DNA from: Planctomycetaceae bacterium
GTDB lineage: Bacteria > Planctomycetota > Phycisphaerae > Phycisphaerales > SM1A02
Direction of reading: 5' to 3'
NCBI GenBank assembly: GCA_027488265.1
Contig: JAIYCA010000159.1
Span: 1-7,181, forward strand
Length of the DNA: 7,181 nucleotides
Under the pieces are notes generated by a model. That model was not told where the DNA came from and did no database searches. It worked only from the letters and a program-made list of their open reading frames with translations. A program made the position numbers and the translations under genes. The first letter of the stretch is position 1. Each line of letters begins with the position of its first letter. Shown one piece after another: positions 1 through 4,610 of the stretch.

Positions 1-291
1 CTTCGCGTCCCGATCCACACCGTGCGATATGAGTCACTCGTTGAAGAGGGCGAACCGCGCATGCGCGAATTGCTTGATTTCCTCGGGCTTTCGTGGGATG
101 CGAGCGTGCTCAGCTTTCATCAATCGCGTCGAACCGTGCGCACGTTGAGTTACGACCAAGTCAGCCGTCCACTCACGCAGGCCTCGGTTGGACGGTGGCG
201 CAACTATGCGCGCGCCCTAGACGGTATTCCCTTTTCGGCATATCCGTCGGTGTATCCGTCGGCACATTCCACGACTGCGGGAGTTCCTTGA
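1..291 (+). CDS. Sulfotransferase, C-terminal fragment (5' end outside window)
   Basis: The reading frame is open from base 1 to the TGA at 289-291 and gives the last 96 residues of a larger protein. The order V-R-Y-E-S-L-V-E-E-G-E-P, then L-L-D-F-L-G-L-S-W, then S-V-G-R-W-R-N-Y-A is the typical C-terminal part of bacterial PAPS-dependent sulfotransferases (Sulfotransfer_3 type, often fused to TPR repeats). These enzymes move a sulfuryl group from PAPS to a hydroxyl or amine acceptor. The P-loop-like 5'-phosphosulfate site and any TPR region would lie upstream of the window, so substrate and full architecture are unknown. After the conserved core the protein has a short tail containing the duplicated tetrapeptide Y-P-S-V/Y-P-S-A (residues 81-88 of the fragment). 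The stop is one base before the next ATG, which suggests co-transcription with the kinase gene. Family assignment is fairly sure; the acceptor is not known. Confidence 0.8.
   Translation, partial: LRVPIHTVRYESLVEEGEPRMRELLDFLGLSWDASVLSFHQSRRTVRTLSYDQVSRPLTQASVGRWRNYARALDGIPFSAYPSVYPSAHSTTAGVP
241..264 (+). repeat. 12-bp tandem duplication in the sulfotransferase tail
   Basis: TATCCGTCGGTG is followed directly by TATCCGTCGGCA, two 12-bp units differing in the last two bases. They are in frame and encode Y-P-S-V and Y-P-S-A close to the C-terminus, outside the conserved fold. This is most simply a small in-frame slippage duplication. Confidence 0.85.
279..283 (+). promoter_or_regulatory. Ribosome binding site of the pyruvate kinase gene
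   Basis: GGGAG lies 9 bases before the ATG at 293 and inside the end of the sulfotransferase frame. It supports 293 as the start and fits translation from a shared transcript. Confidence 0.5.
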
Positions 292-292
292 G

Positions 293-1786
293 ATGGACAC
301 GAACGACACTGCACGACTTGCAATTCTCTCCGATGCGATTCGTACCTTGCGAGACGAAGCGACCGCAGCGGAACGTGGAATGAAGGAATCCATCGCAGCG
401 CTTCCGATCGCAATGCAGCGAAGTGCCGCGAATCTCGCGCATTACCTCGCGCTCCGCGCGACCGATCATGTTCCGCTGCAAGCAGAGTTGATCCGCTCGG
501 GCCTCTCGTCGCTCGCGCGCCGCGAGGCGCATGTGATGCCGACACTCGACGCCGTCGAACGCGCACTCGCCGCCATGTGCGGGCGAACCCCCGATGAACC
601 GCGCGCCAACATCGCAATCGACGATGGCGCGACGCTGCTTGAGCGACACGCAGCTGAACTCCTCGGCCCGCCGATTCCGCACGCCACGCGCATCGTTGTG
701 ACGCTGCCACCTTGGGGCGCAGGCGACCCTGCGTTCATGGGTTCGCTCATCGACGCTGGCATGGATGTCGGCCGCATCAACGCGTCGCACGGCGATCCGG
801 CGCAGTGGAAAGCCTGCGCCGATGCGTTGCGAACCGCAGCAGCCGCGCGCGGACGACGCATTCCAATTTCGATCGATCTCGCTGGGCCGAAAGTTCGCAC
901 GGGGGCGTGCGCGAGCGGCCCGATCTCCCTGCGCGCCGGCGACGCCGTGGTTCTGCACGTGGATGCCGCGAGCACCGACGCACCGCGCGATGCCGACGGT
1001 CGCGCAACCGCGCCTGCGCGCATCGCCGTGCGACCGCGCGAACTCGTGGCACACATCGAAGTCGGCCACCGCGTTCTCTTTGACGATGGCAACATTCGCG
1101 CGCGCTGCGTTTCCATCAACCGCGCTTCCGCCGAGGCAACCTGCACGATCGAAGCTGCGCGCACAGGAACGTGGCCGCTCAAGGATCGCAAGGGCGTGAA
1201 TGTCCCCGACACCAATCTCCCGATTCGCGCACTGACGGATGACGATCTCAAAACCCTTGACTTCGCCGTCGCAAACGTGGATTTTGTGTCGATGAGTTTC
1301 GTGCGGCATGCAGCGGACATCGCCGATTTGCATGTGGCCATTTTGGCTCGCACGAAGCGTCCGATCGGCGTCGTCGCCAAGATTGAAACCCCGCAAGCGT
1401 GCCACGCGCTTCCAGAAATCCTGCTTCAACTCATGAAGATGCCACCATGCGGGTTGATGCTCGCGCGCGGTGATCTCGGTGTCGAAATCGGATTTGAGAA
1501 CTTGCCCGAAGCGCAGGATGAGATCCTCGCGCTCGCAGAAGCTGCGCACGTCCCCGTGATCTGGGCGACGCAAGTGCTTGAATCGATGACCGACCACGGC
1601 TTCCCAACCCGCGGCGAAGTCACCGACGCCGCCGATGCTGCGCGCGCCGACGCCGTCATGCTTGGGATTGGCCCCTACATGCTCGACACCGTGCGTTTCG
1701 TCGACGACTTGCTCGCGCGCACGAAACTCCGGCGAGCGCGAAGTCGTGCGATTCTCGGCAAGTGGAACGCGGAGTTCGGCGCCTGA
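293..1786 (+). CDS. Divergent pyruvate kinase with N-terminal extension and no C-terminal domain
   Basis: This 497-residue protein should transfer phosphate between phosphoenolpyruvate and ADP in the cytoplasm. Residues 131-204 and about 303-485 form the catalytic barrel (A domain), with the mobile B domain inserted at about 205-300. Recognisable elements are G-M-D-V-G-R-I-N-A-S-H-G (Arg161, Asn163, Ser165), D-L-A-G-P-K-V-R-T-G (195-204), K-G-V-N (300-303), A-K-I-E with Lys363 and Glu365, A-R-G-D-L-G-V-E with metal ligand Asp394, and A-T-Q-V-L-E-S with Thr426. Two features are unusual. Residues 1-130 form an extra helical domain containing N-L-A-H-Y-L-A-L-R and G-L-S-S-L-x-R-x-E-A-H-V, and the protein ends soon after the barrel, so the C-terminal allosteric domain is missing. 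The usual S-G-E-T-A after M-L is replaced by G-I-G-P-Y. Lys200 replaces the Glu linked to K+ dependence. It matches a known atypical bacterial pyruvate kinase group; activity is inferred. It starts one base after the sulfotransferase stop. Confidence 0.85.
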   Translation: MDTNDTARLAILSDAIRTLRDEATAAERGMKESIAALPIAMQRSAANLAHYLALRATDHVPLQAELIRSGLSSLARREAHVMPTLDAVERALAAMCGRTPDEPRANIAIDDGATLLERHAAELLGPPIPHATRIVVTLPPWGAGDPAFMGSLIDAGMDVGRINASHGDPAQWKACADALRTAAAARGRRIPISIDLAGPKVRTGACASGPISLRAGDAVVLHVDAASTDAPRDADGRATAPARIAVRPRELVAHIEVGHRVLFDDGNIRARCVSINRASAEATCTIEAARTGTWPLKDRKGVNVPDTNLPIRALTDDDLKTLDFAVANVDFVSMSFVRHAADIADLHVAILARTKRPIGVVAKIETPQACHALPEILLQLMKMPPCGLMLARGDLGVEIGFENLPEAQDEILALAEAAHVPVIWATQVLESMTDHGFPTRGEVTDAADAARADAVMLGIGPYMLDTVRFVDDLLARTKLRRARSRAILGKWNAEFGA

Positions 1787-1819
1787 CGGACGCCCGCGCG
1801 CGGCTACACTCCGCGGCCA
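1783..1819 (+). promoter_or_regulatory. Candidate promoter for lemA giving a leaderless or near-leaderless transcript
   Basis: CTGACG (1783-1788, four of six matches to TTGACA) and TACACT (1805-1810, five of six to TATAAT-like sites) are 16 bases apart. The normal distance from the -10 box puts the first transcribed base at about 1817-1819, on or next to the ATG at 1819. The bases between the -10 box and the ATG, CCGCGGCC, hold no Shine-Dalgarno sequence. The -35 box overlaps the kinase stop codon at 1784-1786. This is a sequence-only prediction. Confidence 0.45.
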
Positions 1820-2451
1820 TGGAAGGGATCCCGCTCGTACTCTCCAACGCTGCGCTCTTTGTCGGCCTCGGCGTTCTCGCCATCGTGGTCCTTGTGCCCG
1901 CGATTTGGGTCATCGCTGTCTACAACGGGCTTCGCCGTTCGCAAGTGCGCGCGAAGAACGCGTTCAGCCAAATCGATGTGCAGTTGAAGCGCCGCTTCGA
2001 CCTCATTCCAAATCTTGTCGAAACGGTCAAAGGCTACATGGTGCATGAACGCGCCACGCTCGAAGCCGTGATTGCAGCGCGCTCGCAAGCCGCAGGTGCA
2101 CTCGGAGCGCTCGGCACCACGGAAGGCGCGATGCTCGGTGCTGCATCGATCACGCAACTCGCGAATGCTTCGACCGCGCTCGATGGCGCGCTTGGACGAC
2201 TGATCGGTCTCGTCGAGCGCTACCCCGAGTTGAAGGCAAACCAGAACGCGCTGCAACTTCAAGAAGAACTGGCGAGCACAGAGAATCGCATTGCGTTTGC
2301 GCGTCAGGCCTACAACGACGCAGTGATGCGTCTGAACGAACAGATCGTCGTGTTTCCTGCAAGCGTCGTCGCGCGCACGTTTGGGATCACCGAGATGGGT
2401 CTCTTTGAAGCCGATGCCGCTGCGCGCGCAGCCGTGGCGGTGAAATTCTGA
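1819..2451 (+). CDS. lemA: LemA family membrane protein
   Basis: The 210-residue product is a LemA protein. Residues 8-34 form one hydrophobic membrane segment, followed by Y-N-G-L (35-38) and the family hallmark I-D-V-Q-L-K-R-R-F-D-L-I-P-N-L-V-E-T-V-K-G-Y (52-73). The rest is helical and includes L-Q-E-E-L-A-S-T-E-N-R-I and the C-terminal signature Y-N-D-A-V-M-R-L-N-E followed by F-P. LemA proteins are small helical-bundle proteins anchored by one N-terminal helix; their molecular role is not settled, but they are often encoded beside HtpX/M48 membrane proteases, as here. The ATG at 1819 is chosen because it places the membrane helix at the N-terminus as in the family. An in-frame GTG at 1762 would add 19 non-conserved, Arg-rich residues and overlap the kinase gene. 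No Shine-Dalgarno precedes 1819, in line with a leaderless start. The protease gene follows after 61 bases. Confidence 0.93.
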   Translation: MEGIPLVLSNAALFVGLGVLAIVVLVPAIWVIAVYNGLRRSQVRAKNAFSQIDVQLKRRFDLIPNLVETVKGYMVHERATLEAVIAARSQAAGALGALGTTEGAMLGAASITQLANASTALDGALGRLIGLVERYPELKANQNALQLQEELASTENRIAFARQAYNDAVMRLNEQIVVFPASVVARTFGITEMGLFEADAAARAAVAVKF

Positions 2452-2501
2452 GTTCTACGCGGGTTTGTTGGTGTTTCGCAATGAGTTGAGTGCTTCGACC
2501 T

Positions 2502-2508
2502 GAGGGAG
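2502..2508 (+). promoter_or_regulatory. Strong ribosome binding site of the M48 peptidase gene
   Basis: GAGGGAG ends four bases before the ATG at 2513, and its GAGG core is seven bases from it. This is the clearest Shine-Dalgarno sequence in the window and contrasts with its absence before lemA. It fixes the start. I see no convincing promoter or hairpin in the 61 bases between lemA and this gene, so the pair is probably one operon. Confidence 0.7.
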
Positions 2509-2512
2509 CGAG

Positions 2513-4453
2513 ATGTCCACGGACTTCTTCACAAGCCAAGACAACGCACGCAAGCAAACCGGACGATTGGTTGCGTTTTTCATCTTTGGTATCGCTGGCA
2601 CCATCATCGCCATGTGGGCTGCGATCGCAGGCCTGCTCGCCACGCAAGTTGGGCCAAGTGCGTTTACCGAGTGGCGACTTCTTCTTGGCGTCATCGGCAT
2701 CGTTGGCGCCATCGTCATCATCGCGACGCTCGTCAAACTCGCGCAACTCTCGCAAGGTGGTACGAAAATCGCGGAAATGCTCGGCGGACAGCGCATTTCT
2801 GCGTCAACGCGCGATCCAGGCGAACGTCAACTGCTCAACATCGTCGAAGAGATGTCGATCGCGTCGGGCGTTCCTGTGCCGCCCGTCTATGTGATGGAAG
2901 ATCCGTCGATCAACGCGTTCGCCGCCGGCCCCGATCCGACGAACTCCGTGATCGGCGTGACGCGCGGCTGCATGCAGCTTCTCTCGCGCGACGAGATGCA
3001 AGGCGTCATCGCGCACGAGTACAGCCACATTTTCCACGGCGATACGCGCATCAATGCGCGAACAACCGCGGTCATCGCGGGCATCATGGCCGTCGGTGTT
3101 CTCGGGTACATCTGCTTCCGCTTCATCGGTCCGGCGCTTGCGCGTTCGCGTGGAGGAAAGAACAACCCAGGACCTGCGATCGGCGCCGGGCTCATCGTCG
3201 TGGGACTCGTCGTGTGGGGCATCGGCTCGCTCGGCATGCTCTTTGGGCGCTTGATTCAAGCCGCGATCAGCAGGCAGCGCGAGTTTCTCGCCGACGCTGC
3301 TGCTGTGCAGTACACGCGCAATCCGAACGGCATCGCCTGCGCGCTTGCGAAGATTCGCGATCACTCCGCGCGCATTCATTCTCCTGCCGCGAGCGAACTC
3401 AACCACTTCTTCTTCGCGTCGAGTTTGAACACGCTGTTTGCAACCCACCCGCCGCTCGAAGTGCGCATCGCTGCGTTGAAGGCGATGGGCGCGAATGCGA
3501 TTCCCGAGCGTGAGCGCTCCGCTTCTGAGCGTGAGCGCCCGAAGAGTCCTCAAGATGCGAATCGCCAGTTTGCAGAGCGTGCCACGCAAGCGCGCAACCG
3601 AGCCGCAGCCGCGATGCCGACCGCGGGATTTGCTGGCGGAGGCGGAGTGTCAAGTGCTGCGAGCGCCGTCGAACACGCGGGAACACTCGACGAGAGTGGC
3701 ATCGCTGCGGCAGCGTCGTGGCGCGCGTCACTTCCGACGGAACTCGTCGATGCCGCGCATGACTGTGTCGGCGCACGCGCGATTTGCTACGCAGTCGCGC
3801 GCCGCGCGGCGGGCCACCAAACGTGCGACGCACTCATCGCGGAGCGCGACCGCGAGGCATACGACATGTATGCACGACTTGCGTCCCCGTTGGCGCGTCT
3901 CTCGGGCGACGCACAGCTCGCGGTCGTCGATCTCGCAAGCCCTGCCCTCATTGAACTCGGTGTCACCCGCTACCGCGCATTTCGCGAAACACTCGCGCGT
4001 GCGATGCGCGCCGACGGCTCCATCGATTTGCGCGAATGGGCGCTTGCGAAGTGCCTCGAGCGACATGTGGAGCGGCGATTCGCACAGGCGCCGACGAAGG
4101 CGTCGATGCGGCTTGCGGATCTCGCGAGCGAGGTTCGCACGGTGATTGCAACGGTCGCGTCGGTCGAACACGAAGACAACGCCGCACTTGCCGCATTCAA
4201 TCGCGCCTACGCAGGACTCGGCATGCAAGCTCCCGCGATGCCCCCTGCAAGCGATCGCTCGCTCGACACGCTGAATGCGGCCGTCGCGCGACTCTCGCAA
4301 CTCACGTTCGCAGATCGGCAGAAACTTCTGACGCTCGCCGCACGCGCCGCCGCACACGATGACCGCGTCTCTGAAACCGAGCACTTGGTGTTGCGCGCGG
4401 TCGCCGACGCGCTCGACGTGCCGCTGCCTTCCCTCGCGCGCGCGAACACGTAA
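2513..4453 (+). CDS. M48 family (HtpX-like) membrane metallopeptidase with C-terminal TerB-like region
   Basis: The 646-residue product is a zinc-dependent membrane protease. Hydrophobic segments lie at about 18-43, 55-77, 184-209 and 221-246. The active site is H-E-Y-S-H at 168-172 (HExxH, zinc ligands His168 and His172, catalytic Glu169), and Glu257 in R-E-F-L-A-D is the expected third ligand. T-H-P-P (311-314), conserved near the end of HtpX-type domains, is also present. At 646 residues it is far longer than plain HtpX, at about 290. The addition is a charged linker (about 330-375, with E-R-E-R twice and a Gly-rich stretch), then a helical region from about 395 that resembles TerB-like domains: R-A-D-G-S-I-D-L-R-E-W at 499-509 and H-D-D-R-V-S-E-T-E-H near 615-624. 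M48 proteases with such tails next to LemA are a known arrangement. The likely role is turnover of damaged or misfolded envelope proteins; the substrate is unknown. The catalytic set looks intact. Confidence 0.92.
   Translation: MSTDFFTSQDNARKQTGRLVAFFIFGIAGTIIAMWAAIAGLLATQVGPSAFTEWRLLLGVIGIVGAIVIIATLVKLAQLSQGGTKIAEMLGGQRISASTRDPGERQLLNIVEEMSIASGVPVPPVYVMEDPSINAFAAGPDPTNSVIGVTRGCMQLLSRDEMQGVIAHEYSHIFHGDTRINARTTAVIAGIMAVGVLGYICFRFIGPALARSRGGKNNPGPAIGAGLIVVGLVVWGIGSLGMLFGRLIQAAISRQREFLADAAAVQYTRNPNGIACALAKIRDHSARIHSPAASELNHFFFASSLNTLFATHPPLEVRIAALKAMGANAIPERERSASERERPKSPQDANRQFAERATQARNRAAAAMPTAGFAGGGGVSSAASAVEHAGTLDESGIAAAASWRASLPTELVDAAHDCVGARAICYAVARRAAGHQTCDALIAERDREAYDMYARLASPLARLSGDAQLAVVDLASPALIELGVTRYRAFRETLARAMRADGSIDLREWALAKCLERHVERRFAQAPTKASMRLADLASEVRTVIATVASVEHEDNAALAAFNRAYAGLGMQAPAMPPASDRSLDTLNAAVARLSQLTFADRQKLLTLAARAAAHDDRVSETEHLVLRAVADALDVPLPSLARANT
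3506..3538 (+). repeat. Short direct repeat encoding the E-R-E-R linker
   Basis: GAGCGTGAGCGC occurs at 3506-3517 and again at 3527-3538, 21 bases (seven codons) apart. It encodes E-R-E-R at residues 332-335 and 339-342 of the peptidase, in the charged linker just after the catalytic domain. Confidence 0.85.
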
Positions 4454-4610
4454 CCGAGCAATGGACTTCAGACCGGAGAGTGTGCGCCTGTTGGGCAGGC
4501 CGACACTCAGGGGTGTGCATTGGCCTTTGGCGGCTGCCAATCCGCCGCTTTCTGCTTGCTTTCCTTCGAAACCATGTCAATTTCCAGAAATCCCACCCAT
4601 GGAGAGAAGC
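4454..4610 (+). other. Leader of the triple-PA14 gene with competing small hairpins
   Basis: This 157-base stretch has no convincing gene of its own. It holds one perfect hairpin, GCCTG-TTGGG-CAGGC (4486-4500), then a cluster of pairings that cannot all form at once: ATTGGC (4519-4524) with GCCAAT (4536-4541), TTGGC (4527-4531) with GCCAA (4536-4540), and GGCGG (4529-4533) with CCGCC (4542-4546). A pyrimidine-rich run without a real T tract follows (4547-4566). It could be a weak terminator for the peptidase operon, a structured 5' leader, or chance. I found no clear promoter here. The frame of the downstream gene is open across the whole stretch. Confidence 0.35.
4601..4606 (+). promoter_or_regulatory. 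Ribosome binding site of the triple-PA14 gene
   Basis: GGAGAG stands just before the ATG at 4611 (six bases from GGAG) and overlaps the in-frame ATG at 4599. This favours 4611 over 4599 and over the much earlier in-frame ATG codons at 4461 and 4359. Confidence 0.6.

Noticed and set aside
173..1597. A 474-codon open frame on the - strand across the pyruvate kinase gene
   Set aside because: It is antisense to a gene with clear catalytic motifs. Its translation is Arg/His/Cys-rich with no recognisable domain, as expected of an antisense frame in GC-rich DNA.
1762..1818. GTG start at 1762 for lemA
   Set aside because: It would put 19 Arg-rich residues before the membrane helix and overlap the kinase gene by 25 bases; LemA proteins normally begin shortly before the helix, as from 1819.
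4359..4610. Longer N-terminus for the triple-PA14 protein from ATG 4359, 4461 or 4599
   Set aside because: The added residues are low in family character, the 4359 start overlaps the peptidase gene, and the early starts would bury the signal peptide. The GGAGAG ribosome site fits 4611.
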